The notes below the pieces were generated by a model. That model searched no databases, had not been told where the DNA came from, and saw only the letters and a list, made by a program, of their open reading frames with translations. This document shows positions 23,993-34,005 of a stretch of 64,000 nt of DNA, one piece after another (within the stretch, counting starts at the first letter, position 1; every line of letters begins with the position of its first letter). A program made the translations under genes and the position numbers. Location: assembly GCA_015227615.1 (NCBI GenBank), contig JAALGZ010000009.1, positions 434,001-498,000 on the forward strand. The letters run 5' to 3'. The stretch is from Labyrinthula sp. Ha (taxonomy: Eukaryota; Sar; Bigyra; Labyrinthulida; Labyrinthulaceae).

Positions 23993-24021
23993 CTTGAGTC
24001 ATAACTCAAGTTTGACTCAAG
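23993..24021. promoter_or_regulatory. Triple CTTGAG/CTCAAG inverted-repeat cluster upstream of RING gene
   Basis: CTTGAGTC (23993-24000), ACTCAAG (24004-24010) and GACTCAAG (24014-24021) lie within 29 bp, so the outer arms are exact reverse complements. The cluster sits about 70 bp before the proposed start codon of the RING gene and could be an operator for a dimeric factor. Confidence 0.3.
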
Positions 24022-24089
24022 AATTATTTAAAGACTCGGTGTAGCACAACTTAAAAGTAAGGGAAAATAGAGACATATAAAGCTTAAAG

Positions 24090-25369
24090 ATGGAACGGTT
24101 TGTGTTGCCACGTTATGTAAAATGTACATTTAATTTTCTTCCCTTATCTTAGCAAAAGCCGAACCTATACAATCTGTTGCAGGTAAAGGATATAACCCCC
24201 TTATTCATAGAACTCGATGACAGAGAAGTACGAGCACTTCAAGAACAGTATAGAGGTATTTTATTCCCATTTGAAATAAATATATAGGCAATTATCAAAC
24301 AGCACGAGCTATTTATGAGAGTTTAGTACGAGATATTACAGTTTCCACCCCACCAAATATATCCCACCATTTGCATGAATCCTTACGTGAAATATTAGAT
24401 GAACGAAAAGACAGATACGAAGATATGATAAAGACTCTTACCCATGGCATAAAATATTTTTCTTATAATTCTTAGTTATCGAGGATCCAAACTTTCATGG
24501 TGATAACAGGGATGTAAGAAATACTCTAATATACAGATTTGTGCAGGAAACTAAAATAAGAAGCATTGTAAACATCGTCTTGGATTCGTTAGCTTTGTCC
24601 TTTTGTATAATAGCTATTATTGCGGTAATTCAAGGATTGCGTATATGTTTTCTCTAGATAACTTTTAGCGGATGGTGAAGCTTGTAATTTGAATGCACTA
24701 TTTTCTATGTTGATTCTATACACTCCAATGAGTTTGTTTGTGGTCATTTACTCAGCTTTGGTTATCAGGAGACTGTTTCAGATTAAGTTTGATTGGACAA
24801 CAATAACATCAAAGGAAAGCGTTTTTCCAGAAGGATCAAGATTGCGAAAGTTGGATAAAATGTATTCTGTAGTTTCGAGGTTTAAGACATTTTGGTGGTT
24901 TGTTGCTTTTATTCTCTTAGCACAAGGTTCTGTTAATGGACCGCGCTGTCGTGATTTTACTTCTGAAGGGTTTGAATTTAGATTCTTTCCTGCATATATT
25001 TACATTTTCATGATTAGCAACTTTGACTTTTGGATGACATTGTTTCTGATCTTACTCTTGGTTCTTTTGATACTTCTATATTTCTCCATTCTCGCTGTTC
25101 GGTTTGTTTATAATAAAATTAGACCATCTTCACTTAATCAAAAAAGCTTGAACAAACTATCTGTAGTTAGAGTTGATACAGAACTTGGTCTTGCCTCAGA
25201 AACCTGTAATATTTGTCTTGAGGATTTCGAGAAGGATGACCAAATCCGCATTCTTCCTTGTCAAGGCGGGCATAAGTTTCATCAGGTTTGTATAGATGGT
25301 TGGCTTACTAAAAAAGGTACTTGTCCGACATGTAGAGAACCACTTAAGAAAAAGAGAGCAAGACGCTAG
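24090..25369 (+). CDS. Multi-pass membrane RING-H2 E3 ubiquitin ligase
   Basis: Six exons: 24090-24111 (uncertain), 24153-24182, 24211-24255, 24288-24446, 24476-24640 and 24669-25369, giving about 373 residues. The introns are 41, 28, 32, 29 and 28 nt. The 29-nt intron 24447-24475 starts with GC rather than GT. The first donor (GTTATG) was chosen only because it gives the required phase, so the N-terminus is tentative. Hydrophobic helices occur in the middle: one near 'VLDSLALSFCIIAIIAV', one near 'LFSMLILYTPMSLFVVIYSA', one at 'FWWFVAFILLAQG' and one at 'FWMTLFLILLLVLLILLYFS'. The C-terminal RING-H2 (residues 320-363) has C-x2-C, 'CQGGHKFH', then C and 'CPTC', the C3H2C3 ligand pattern. Such proteins attach ubiquitin to membrane or secretory substrates. 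It ends in a basic tail (KKKRARR) and is convergent with proteasome alpha-5. Confidence 0.8.
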
Positions 25370-25495
25370 CATAGTCTACAAAATTCCCGTTCTTCAGTTT
25401 ATAGCAAAGAATTCTTTGATTTAAGTTGCGATAGCTTCTTTTATTGCGGTATGATTAAAAGGTAAGAGTGTGCATAGTTTAGTAGATTAAACACT

Positions 25496-26236
25496 TTAGG
25501 ATTCTGCCTTAACTTGATCAATCAAAGCTTGAAGTTCTTCAGGAGGCAAGATTGTAAACCTATTTTCTTCAACTGTATCGTATTGAACAACAGCGACTTC
25601 AACTCTGTCTTTGTCTAATCCTTCCTTGATGACCTTCTCTAAAACTTTCAACACAGTTTTTTTTCCTGTCTCAAGGGACATATTTTCGTCAAAGGCTTCT
25701 TCCAACTCACCTTGTGCAGTTTCTTCACCAGCACCTACAGCCTTTGTCTTCCATTCGTCGTAACTTCCACCAGGATCACAACAATACAGCTTTGCTTCTT
25801 TAGTTTCATCAGCTCCAGCCAACAGTATTTTAACACCAAATGGTCGTGAAGGCATATCATCACCTTTTCCGAAATTTAAGATTGTGTCTCCAATTGTCCT
25901 CGCAATACTTTTTGTTGGAATGATCTGATCAAAGGTAAACCGGTAGTTCTGGCTTTCAACTCGGGCTTTATCTATCAAAGCCCTTGCATCAGAGACAACA
26001 CCACAACTTGCTGCACACAAATGGTTATCAATCTGATGTATCTTGTGAATTGAAGTAGGAATAATTAAACTGCTTAGAAGAGGTTTCTCTACAGCAATAA
26101 CAACAGCGTCTTTTGTTTTTATCCCAAGAATTGTAGATCCAGAGTTTACAGCAGCCATAGCATATTCAACTTGTTTGATTCTTCCATCCGGATTGAACAT
26201 GTTAACAGAGCCATCGTAAGCTGAACTTTCAAACAT
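25496..26236 (-). CDS. PSMA5: 20S proteasome subunit alpha type 5
   Basis: Single exon, 246 residues, the usual alpha-subunit length. It opens with the alpha-family signature 'YDGSVNMFNPDGRIKQVEYA' (residues 8-27), which forms the gate and outer-ring contacts. 'VAVIAVEKPLL'-type and 'GVVSDARALIDKARVESQNY' segments follow, then 'SRPFGVKILLAGAD', 'CDPGGSYDEWKTKAVGAGE' and a C-terminal 'VEVAVVQ'. The pattern of 'ARALIDKARVE' and 'MSRPFG' best fits alpha-5 (PUP2/PSMA5) among the seven paralogues. The subunit is structural and not catalytic. It is convergent with the RING ligase, 126 bp between stops; both act in ubiquitin-dependent turnover, though the pairing may be chance. Confidence 0.93.
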   Translation of the reverse strand: MFESSAYDGSVNMFNPDGRIKQVEYAMAAVNSGSTILGIKTKDAVVIAVEKPLLSSLIIPTSIHKIHQIDNHLCAASCGVVSDARALIDKARVESQNYRFTFDQIIPTKSIARTIGDTILNFGKGDDMPSRPFGVKILLAGADETKEAKLYCCDPGGSYDEWKTKAVGAGEETAQGELEEAFDENMSLETGKKTVLKVLEKVIKEGLDKDRVEVAVVQYDTVEENRFTILPPEELQALIDQVKAES

Positions 26237-29129
26237 TTTTTTATCTTTGGAACAAACTTTTCTTTCTCTATTGCTGATTACCCAAAATGTTTTTCAGTTA
26301 CCATATTTCACAATTATAAGATCTATAGTATAAAGTTAAACTACCAAAAAAATTGGGCATAGGATTTAGATTACTACAAGCCCATAATCGAATCTTCAGT
26401 ATAAAGTGATATGTATATAAAACAAAATAAATATAATAAATAGTTTAAATTTTATATAAAGTATCTAGTTACAGGAAGCAGAGCTAAACACCTTATATGA
26501 TTGTGATCCTAAATCTTGTCTGGAAAACACCATTGAGTACAAATAACAAGAAGCTTGTCACTCTCACTGATTTACCAGGGTATAATGACATGATATTAGT
26601 TCTCTAAAACACCATCATGATTTCTTATTGTTTTATAATGCGTGCTTAAATAATAACCCGGAGAATGCACGACAGGAATCTCCATTTTTGTAACCCCTAG
26701 TTAAATAGATCTTCCGAGATATAGTTAACGGGACTCATTCATTTTTTGTTAATCGAAGTCTTATGTATTGATAACCCTTATAAACCAATTCTTTTATTAC
26801 CTTTGCACCTTATTTTCATGAAGAAGAAGGCAGGAATTAAATGGCACAGGCTCCGGCAAATGATAATTTATGTATACGCAGGAAAGGGATCTTACTGCCA
26901 TAGTATTGACCTAATGAACATAAGCTATAACTACTTGCACTACTTTAGACGCCTCATTGACCTAACATCAGATTAGACGCTTTACTTTTTTCAAGGCCTA
27001 AAATCTACTAACTATCAGTTCACGTGTTTGCTTCGGAGTTAGCAACGAACAGGTTAATGGCAGTAGTGAATGTCTACGGTAAATAGTTTCTAAGCATTAA
27101 TTTCTATCTTAATAGAGTTTATATGTGAGTAAGGATGAGACTTCCCAAAGTTTCAAGTATCAGTAAGACCTTTTTGCAAATAGATTAATCTACTGTTTTA
27201 TAATATCAGTAAAATATAGGTTCTTAAGGACTGGTGATAGGGTATGTCTTTTGCTTGGTTTCTTTTTATCTCTTACATAATAAAGTTACTACGACCAATT
27301 TGAAATAAGTTTCTAAAGTTTATTAGGAAGTCTGTAACATACTGCGGGGATCACCTCTGTTATAAAATATCTGCTAAGCTAGGAAGCTGCATCGCTTATC
27401 AGAAATATGCTTTAATACTGTAGGAAAATTCTTATCTTTATTTTACTGCGTTTTCTTACGAGATCATTAGTTATGTTTGGGAATATGTTAATGAGAGCAT
27501 TCTTCGGGGAGGAAGTGGATGTTGTACTATCATTGGACAATACTAAATTAGAGCTCTAAATGTTAACTGAAGCTAAAGCAATTAGATCATGGTCATTACC
27601 TACAGATTATGAACTAGATTATTTAGACTTAAAATTACTTATTGATTAAAATAGTTGGCCAGTTATCGTTTTTAAGAGAGGTCGTAGAAATGATGGGTGG
27701 CTAAAGTCCAAAGGACATGATTGATCATTACGACTTTCTTGGGGAAAAATAAAGTATAGTGTCAATCTGCGTAGCGATACGGCGGCAATGATTTTAGAAT
27801 TCTTTTCTGCTCATATCCGTTTATCTTTATCGATTCAAAAAAGTTGCAATAAGACACATTAATAATAACTTAACTTGGAGTCTGGAGGTGACTGACCGGA
27901 GACAGGAACACTATACATATGTCAATAAATGTAAGAGCCTTCAATAGATACAAAAATTTTCCATTGCTATGTACTTTAAATTGTACTTATGTGTTTGAAG
28001 AGTGTAGTACAGTATCATTTAGCTCACTTCAACAAGTATTGAGATATCTCTTATGTTAATTAGTCCTTGAACACGACACCGCCTGGTGTATTTATTCTTT
28101 GATGTTTTGGTGTAAATAATTAATTTTTTCGCGTTAGAATTTAATAATTCAGTGTCCTTATTGCTAATGGAATTACTAAGCATTATCTAAATTATATCTC
28201 AGTGTAGTTCTTCGTTGACTCTGAGCTCTTCCATAGTACAAGCGAGAGAGAAATAAAAATATTCCGAAAGTCAATAGTTTTTCCCAAAATAATGTGATAA
28301 TAATGATTTGTTTGCACACCAACCTATCTCATAAATGAGAATAGATGAGCTACATTAGAGAGAGGAAAATCCCATTAGCTTGAGCTCTATTGTTCTTTTC
28401 CCAAGTTTCCTGCCAATATGTTAATCAAATCTAGTTTAGTCCTTCACCCACATTGTTCAGCAGGATTGAGGAACTAAACGTACTCAAGCTAACATATCGG
28501 GTACATTATTTAGACAGAAACGGAACTGACTATAATTAAACTGAAGCACCATATTGATTATAATTTTAAATCATCTATATGTATTTAACCTACGCCACGT
28601 TATTAGAACTTAATCTCGGTCTTGAATTGGTGAGAATTTCACCATAAGTTAAATGCTCTCAACTTGGAGGATTTAAAAAAGCATATATATATTTATTTCT
28701 ATGTATTTAATATTGATTAAGTTTGATTGTAAGGTATGAAAAGACTTATATAATCATTTTGGCGACAATGCATGTATTGTTCAAAACAGAGAACTACATT
28801 TTACACGACAATTTGAAACATAAGAGGTATTTCTCACTATTTTCTAGAGAATTTATATATCAGTCCAAAATGGAAATAGCAAAAGGATAATGCCTATGTC
28901 ATTGCTGACTAGAACTGCTATCCCATCTGTAAGCTAAAAATTGAACTAAGTATATTTTATCTCACTACAACTTGTTGCTTTCTGAGAAAAAGCAGTGGTT
29001 GCCAAAAGTACAGAATCTAAAGTTTGTGAAAAAATTGAGACAGTGGAAACCTATGTTGTGCACATAAAAGATGCATCTAAATATTAATATAATATAGAAG
29101 TCCTTTGTACTCACATCAATCTTGTCTTT
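26237..29129. other. Mostly non-coding interval
   Basis: About 2.9 kb. Nothing convincing except a coding-like stretch at 27473-27863 (+), which reads in one frame with a few interruptions (separate entry). The 26746-26976 (+) open frame has no motif and fits chance. Confidence 0.5.
27473..27863 (+). pseudogene. Possible decayed coding sequence, family unknown
   Basis: Starting at ATG 27473, one frame stays readable for about 130 codons with only a few stops, fewer than expected for AT-rich random DNA. The pieces look protein-like ('MLMRAFFGEEVDVVLSLD', 'RSWSLPTDYELDYLDLK', 'VIVFKRGRRNDGWLKSKG'). I recognise no family. It may be a dead gene or a chance stretch. Confidence 0.25.
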
Positions 29130-29519
29130 TTATGATGACGACACCACTCTACAAGAATGCTCAAGTAACCTCTTTGGAGACTTTCGCGGCCTGTAGTTCC
29201 TACATATGATTGGCACTATAAAAGGGCAGAAAATACTACAAAAAAGAATTTTCTCATTTATTTGCCCCTTTTTGCTACATAGTAAAGTATTATTGACAAT
29301 TAAAAGAAGCTCCCATTTCCTTTCCGATTCTTTAAATCTGGCTGAACCAGAAACTATTGGAGGCAAAACGAATTCTTGTATAATAGCGAAGAAATTTAAG
29401 CTATTCCTTAGCAAAATAGAAGAAGAACGTATCCCTTCTTTTGTTATAGATGGAGTACACGAGTTGATATGTTTCACAACGTCATCTTTTATTGATGAAT
29501 TGTGTTGTAACAAATTCAT
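29130..29519 (-). CDS. Hypothetical protein, doubtful (strand ambiguous)
   Basis: A 129-residue minus-strand frame starting 'MNLLQHNSSIKDDVVKHINS', with 'LPPIVSGSARFKESERKWE' in the middle. Its start lies 158 bp from the start of the divergent gene at 29678, the same spacing as two other head-to-head pairs in the window, which favours this strand. However, the plus strand is also open over 29206-29526 with a similarly protein-like translation, so the direction is not settled. The last 50 or so residues may include unspliced intron (a TATGTAG acceptor-like site is present). No domain is recognised. Confidence 0.35.
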   Translation of the reverse strand: MNLLQHNSSIKDDVVKHINSCTPSITKEGIRSSSILLRNSLNFFAIIQEFVLPPIVSGSARFKESERKWELLLIVNNTLLCSKKGQINEKILFCSIFCPFIVPIICRNYRPRKSPKRLLEHSCRVVSSS

Positions 29520-29677
29520 TAGTTGACAAACTACTTAAATATAAAGTTAGATATTAACCTAATTTATCAAAATCAATGAAAAATTTATCGCTCCTTTGAA
29601 TATATTCCTCAACTATCTATATTGCTTGAGTTAGCTGCACTGTGGACATATTGGCTTCAAGTCCCTTTGCAAATGCA

Positions 29678-30184
29678 ATGGAACATTACCATATATTCAA
29701 CCTTGGAATGGTGGTGGAAAAACCAAAAAGTGTGGCGGCTGAGGTTTCTGTATTTGCTGATCCTTTCATTATACGACAAAGAAACCGATCTGAACGTATT
29801 AAATCTGCGTCAATGGATAATGTTTCTGTCAAAGTTAAAACCAAAAGCAGAAAACGTGGGAGAGAGCAAAGTTTGGACAACAAACTCAGCATCTTCGACA
29901 GAGACAAGCTCATTGGAACCGTCTTTGAGTCAACTCCCTTGGATGAGGGTATAGGGTCCTTAAGCAAGAAATTCATGGAAAACTATAAAAAAGAAAAAAT
30001 GGCTAAATTGGGCTGTGATGTGTCAGAAAAAACCTATGTTAACTACAAGCTACTGAAACAGCAGCGAAAGGGGAAAAAAACAAAGAAGGATAAACCAAGA
30101 GATACTTTGAAAGTAAACAATCCTCAGATGGGAAAATTCAGGTCTGGTGTTTTACACTTATCAAAAAAAGAAGTTAATTCTTGA
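29678..30184 (+). CDS. Small basic protein, probably nucleolar
   Basis: 168 residues from the first in-frame ATG; the frame is open a little further upstream to 29630 without another ATG. The middle and C-terminus are strongly basic ('KVKTKSRKRGREQSL', 'KQQRKGKKTKKDKPR'), consistent with nuclear or nucleolar localisation. The end, 'GKFRSGVLHLSKKEV', resembles the C-terminal motif of small ribosome-biogenesis proteins of the C1orf131/DUF4602 type, from memory and unverified. No intron is needed. Its stop lies only 6 bp from the stop of the convergent NF-YB gene, so their 3' ends must overlap. Confidence 0.65.
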   Translation: MEHYHIFNLGMVVEKPKSVAAEVSVFADPFIIRQRNRSERIKSASMDNVSVKVKTKSRKRGREQSLDNKLSIFDRDKLIGTVFESTPLDEGIGSLSKKFMENYKKEKMAKLGCDVSEKTYVNYKLLKQQRKGKKTKKDKPRDTLKVNNPQMGKFRSGVLHLSKKEVNS

Positions 30185-30190
30185 AAACAC

Positions 30191-30562
30191 TTAGAAATTT
30201 TGCTCCAACTCGGAGGGTTTTCCTTTTACACTAGTTCTATATTTATCCAAATAAACTTTAAGAGTATCCAAGTAGGCACTAAAACCAAGCATATCCATGG
30301 ACCAAACTAGATCATCTCCGGTAATAGTTTTTCTCTTTTCTTGCAGAACTTTATGGCTTGCTTCTGAAGCCACAAATGAAATAAACTCACTGACACACTT
30401 TTGCACAGTTTCTTTTGCTTCTTTTGACACCTTAGCACTTTCTGGTAGCGATTTTTTCATTATTCGTGCTATATTTGCAATAGGCAGGTGTCGATCTTGC
30501 TCACGAAGCTCAATGTACTCTTCAACTTTGTCTTCATTTCCTTCTGCCATATTTCCTTTCAA
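30191..30562 (-). CDS. NFYB: Nuclear transcription factor Y subunit B (HAP3/CBF-A)
   Basis: Single exon, 123 residues (a second Met five codons in is an alternative start). It is almost entirely the NF-YB histone-fold domain: '[20 protein letters not shown]', then '[20 protein letters not shown]', '[20 protein letters not shown]' and 'LKVYLDKYR', all hallmark positions for DNA contact and NF-YC dimerisation. With NF-YC and NF-YA it binds CCAAT boxes. It is short because it lacks the long flanking activation regions. Its start is 151 bp from the start of the divergent DIX/J-domain gene. Confidence 0.96.
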   Translation of the reverse strand: MKGNMAEGNEDKVEEYIELREQDRHLPIANIARIMKKSLPESAKVSKEAKETVQKCVSEFISFVASEASHKVLQEKRKTITGDDLVWSMDMLGFSAYLDTLKVYLDKYRTSVKGKPSELEQNF

Positions 30563-30713
30563 ATAAAACCTCTGACCTAATCGGACATCTGGTGTAATAG
30601 CTCTTCCGATATTCCGATATTTTATTTGTGATATTTATCTACTATATTTTAAGTCATTTGCAATACTTCTTACCTTCGCGGAAATATAACGATATGTACC
30701 AGAACAACAAGTA
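30563..30713. promoter_or_regulatory. Compact head-to-head promoter, NF-YB / DIX-J gene
   Basis: These 151 bp separate two divergent start codons, so a shared bidirectional promoter is likely. A short imperfect repeat TTCCGATATTCCGATATT lies near 30606-30623. No TATA element is clear. Confidence 0.45.
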
Positions 30714-31640
30714 ATGGTTATTGAATTTGAGACGGAGTTAACAGAAAACAAGAGAGCGAACAGAATTGAAGTTCGGTATTTCATCCAGAATTGGAAAGGT
30801 GAATCAGCCAGCAGTCCAAATAAATTTTACTTTTATCATGGATCAAAAGATATCCCGTTTTCTATCTTGCGAAAGCATTTCCCGTTTGATCGAAGTCGAT
30901 GTTTTCACTACAGAGTGCTCTCTAAGATTCACATGGGTACACTTGGCACTAAGCAATTCTGGGTTGACTACTTGGATTCTGATTTTAATAAATTTTGTCC
31001 TTTAATTGACAATGCTATATATCTAAAAGTTCTGGAAGTACAGAGCCCACAAGTGCGAAGAGCTGAAAACATTACGGAGGCGTTTCTTGCAGAAAATGGA
31101 CTTACACCCGTGGAAGAAGAATTTAGAGCTGCTTCAGAAGTTGAACCATTTGAATTTTCTCAAACAACAGTATTAGGAACATCTTCATTAGAACAAAATC
31201 CTGGGCTCGATTTTATTCAAAGGGCTCAACTTAGAATAGAACAAAGAGAAAAGGAAGAAGAGAAACAACGACAAGAAAAGGTTGTGGAGCTGCGAAATAA
31301 ACTAGCCACAGAAAGTTTAATTCAGGATAAGAAAAATGAATTATCATCTTCTCTAAGGAAGAAAGTGGACACCTGGTGCGAAAATTCATATGGGGCCACA
31401 AAAGATATACGCTCTCTGTTGAGTAGTTTAGATTCTATATGGAGTAAGAATCCATGGAAATGTGATGTTTCAGATGTTCTTGAGGAGAGACAAGTGAAAG
31501 TTAAGTATAAGAAGGCAATGTTAATGTTACACCCTGATAAACTTAGTAGATGCACTGATGAAGAGAAAGTTTTAGGTGAACTTGTTTTCGATGTCTTGAA
31601 CAAACAATTTAAATCTTTCGAGCAAAATTCGCGTAGTTAA
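30714..31640 (+). CDS. DIX-like domain fused to auxilin-type J domain
   Basis: Single exon, 308 residues. The C-terminal part (about 218-302) is an auxilin/GAK-type J domain: 'DIRSLLSSLDSIW', 'VKVKYKKAMLMLHPDKLS' with HPD at 273-275, and 'ELVFDVLNKQFKSF'. Auxilins recruit Hsc70 to uncoat clathrin vesicles. Residues about 18-108 read as a DIX-like (Dishevelled/Axin) fold: 'IEVRYFI' strand, 'KDIPFSILRKHFP' helix, 'CFHYRVLSK' strand, 'FWVDYLDSD', and the 'PLIDNAIYLKVLEV' end matching 'lPlfegkIigkve'. DIX domains polymerise head to tail. A charged coiled coil ('REKEEEKQRQEKVVELRNKL', about 178-197) joins the two. The J-domain call is firm; the DIX call is by strand and motif pattern. No PTEN-like or UBA part is present. 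Confidence 0.85.
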   Translation: MVIEFETELTENKRANRIEVRYFIQNWKGESASSPNKFYFYHGSKDIPFSILRKHFPFDRSRCFHYRVLSKIHMGTLGTKQFWVDYLDSDFNKFCPLIDNAIYLKVLEVQSPQVRRAENITEAFLAENGLTPVEEEFRAASEVEPFEFSQTTVLGTSSLEQNPGLDFIQRAQLRIEQREKEEEKQRQEKVVELRNKLATESLIQDKKNELSSSLRKKVDTWCENSYGATKDIRSLLSSLDSIWSKNPWKCDVSDVLEERQVKVKYKKAMLMLHPDKLSRCTDEEKVLGELVFDVLNKQFKSFEQNSRS

Positions 31641-32832
31641 CTAACGTCTTGGCCTCATCAAGATACAACCCTTCTTGTTTTTGGTTTGTGAACTTTCTTC
31701 TTAGCAAAGATGTTTTGATATGTTGTGTGATTTGAGTGAATAAGCTGTGCATTAAATTTATCTTCAGGTTAATAGTTTCAATATTCACTGTTGAAGTGAA
31801 AATGCTAACTTCACATTTGAACATATACACTGATCTTATTTCTATTGGTATGACCGCTGAAGCTACGATAGATATTTTTGAGGAGAAAAAACTTGGGTGT
31901 TTTCATCTTTCCAAACTTATTGTGAAGTAATCTATTAATATGGTGGTGTTGAGGCTCTAAAGAAAAGTTATTTGTGTTCTTATATTGCGTCTTGTTCTTA
32001 TGTTAATGCATACTTTTAAATACTAGGTTAACTGTTTAGATCAATTTCAGTAATGATAATTTAATACTTCCTAGGGCTAAGAGCCTGTCTTTACTATGTA
32101 CAAGTAATTCACATCATACAATGACTGTACTTGACACAATTTAGTTTCCTTTTAATTACTTCGACTATTCTTTTGCTTCCTAAAAAAAATAATATTTCAT
32201 GTTACATTTGATCATTCTTGAATACCTTCTGAGAAATTTGTTTCTTAGACACTGGCAACTTTCTGTTTTCGATTGTAAATAGTGGAAGTTAATGCAAAGG
32301 AAACTTGTTAACCGGAAAAGTGAGTTTTGTTACTCTAAATGATTTATCTAAATAAATTAAGTCCCATACTGTAGTGACCTATATGTTTTCTTTATATTTT
32401 TCAATATGTTAATCATTACCTCATTGCTAAGTTTTGAGACAGTAACTGTTGCAGTGTGTATAGGATTAGGAAACTCATGTTGTATCATGTAAAGAATCAC
32501 TACGCTAACTTATTTTTTTTAGTTATGATGCGTGACTGCACAAACTCAACTTGATATAGTATCAATTGCAGTGAAATTAATGAAAACGAATACTAAGCGT
32601 ATTGTGCTACCAAAGTAAATAATAAAATATATAAGCTAAGTAATTTGTGAAATTAATCTTTCACCAACTTTTTCTTCTATAGTTTCTTAATAAGCTATAT
32701 TCTTCAGCTATGAAAGTTTCTATACTCATGTCATTGGGAATATGTCGGCTCAATTTTTTTTTCAGGAGCCGCACTTTGTAATCTCTACCACAGTAGTAAA
32801 CTATTGCTAACCAATATACAATACAAATCTTA

Positions 32833-33260
32833 CTATGGGTACCATTTCCAGAAAAGAATCAAAACTAAAACGATATCATAAAAATTTTTGAGTTTAGATA
32901 TTTCTTGTGGACTCTTATGTTCCTCAAATGAAACCCCAGTTCTTGTATATATCAAAATATCACAATTAGAAATTGAAATAAATGGTCCAACAATATTCAG
33001 GGAATAAATAGGATCAGAAGTGCAATTCCATGAAGTGATCATATCCTCCGCTGTTCTTGTTGCAACAAAGTATTCAGATGAATAAATTGATGGTTCAACT
33101 GGCCAGAGCCTGAAATGATACTCTTGATAACATCAAATCTAGCTTAAGTAGTCGGGAAAAAACTCAAACTCACTCAAAATAAAATTAAAATCCTCAAAAC
33201 TCGTTTGATATATCATAATAATACCAAGCAATACCCCCACATATTTGCTCGAGGCATAGA
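32833..33260 (-). repeat. Dispersed coding-like repeat, copy A
   Basis: Read on minus, an acceptor-like 'TATCATTTCAG' near 33115 is followed by about 90 open codons ('EYFVATRTAEDM', 'SDPIYSLNIVGPFISI', 'TGVSFEEHKSPQEISKL'). The coding part and the flanking non-coding part up to about 33260 (including a shared 'TCAAAYGAGTTTT' stretch) align with copy B at 45666-46290. No family is recognised. It may be an exon of an unidentified gene, a dead gene or part of a transposable element. Confidence 0.45.
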
Positions 33261-33905
33261 CGTTTCACACGCTGAAAACCTCAGAAAACCAATTAATATT
33301 CATTCTGTAATGTCAGGAAACTATATCCTGCCAAATTACTGGTGTGCTCAAGGAATGTAAAAAGAGTGAGTTACTAGCAAATTCTTCCTAACTTAAGAAA
33401 ACATCTTCCTCAGAGATCAATCAATCGATTCACAGTAACGTACATTTCATTTTAGAAACTTGAAGCAAAGGCTAAGTAACTAGAGCAATGTTAATTCATA
33501 TGTCAAATGAATAGTACTCAAACAAGAAGCTTGACTGAACCTACAGGTATTACTTCATAGCTCCCGGCTTGAATGAAACATCATTGCGGTATCAAATGAA
33601 AATATTTAACATCTAGAAAACCAGGTAATAACTTTTTATCTAGAGTATAAATTTGTTCTTCTGAAATCAAGTCTAATGAATTAAAATTAAATTCATCAAT
33701 TACGAGTAGTAAGATACTCTTACCTCTAAATTTTGCTAAAAATAGCGACAATACTCATTTGTATGAGTTGTTTGGCCTTCCTTTATAAAACGAATTAATA
33801 TAGGTCTCTGATGCTTTGAAACCCATGAGTTAGCAGTCAGTATCGATCCACCCTTATTAAAATTCTTCTTCTATTAGAAAACTAGTCCTCAATAGTTCCA
33901 CAACA

Positions 33906-34005
33906 CTATCTTATCCTAATTCTCCTGAATAGCCCCGGAGCAGCATCTTCTTCTGAATCAGTTTCTGAAAGTATTTTCCGTTTAACTTTTCCTATTTTTG
34001 TATTA
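33906..34005 (-). other. Short coding-like stretch with acidic nuclear-protein composition
   Basis: On minus, 33 open codons end at 33906 and read 'KRKILSETDSEEDAAPGLF', typical of an acidic, casein-kinase-rich nuclear protein tail. Upstream sequence to about 34110 is also partly readable. No complete gene could be assembled. Confidence 0.2.

Larger units (their letters stand above)
20401..24089. other. Mostly non-coding interval, CREG to RING gene
   Basis: About 3.7 kb of AT-rich DNA. The only coding-like part is 20603-21096 on the minus strand (separate entry). An inverted-repeat cluster lies at 23993-24021, just upstream of the RING gene. No RNA gene was seen. Confidence 0.5.

Noticed and set aside
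24117-24152. 36-nt intron with GTAAAA donor in the RING gene
   Set aside because: The donor looks better than GTTATG, but it puts the downstream exons out of frame with the ATG at 24090.
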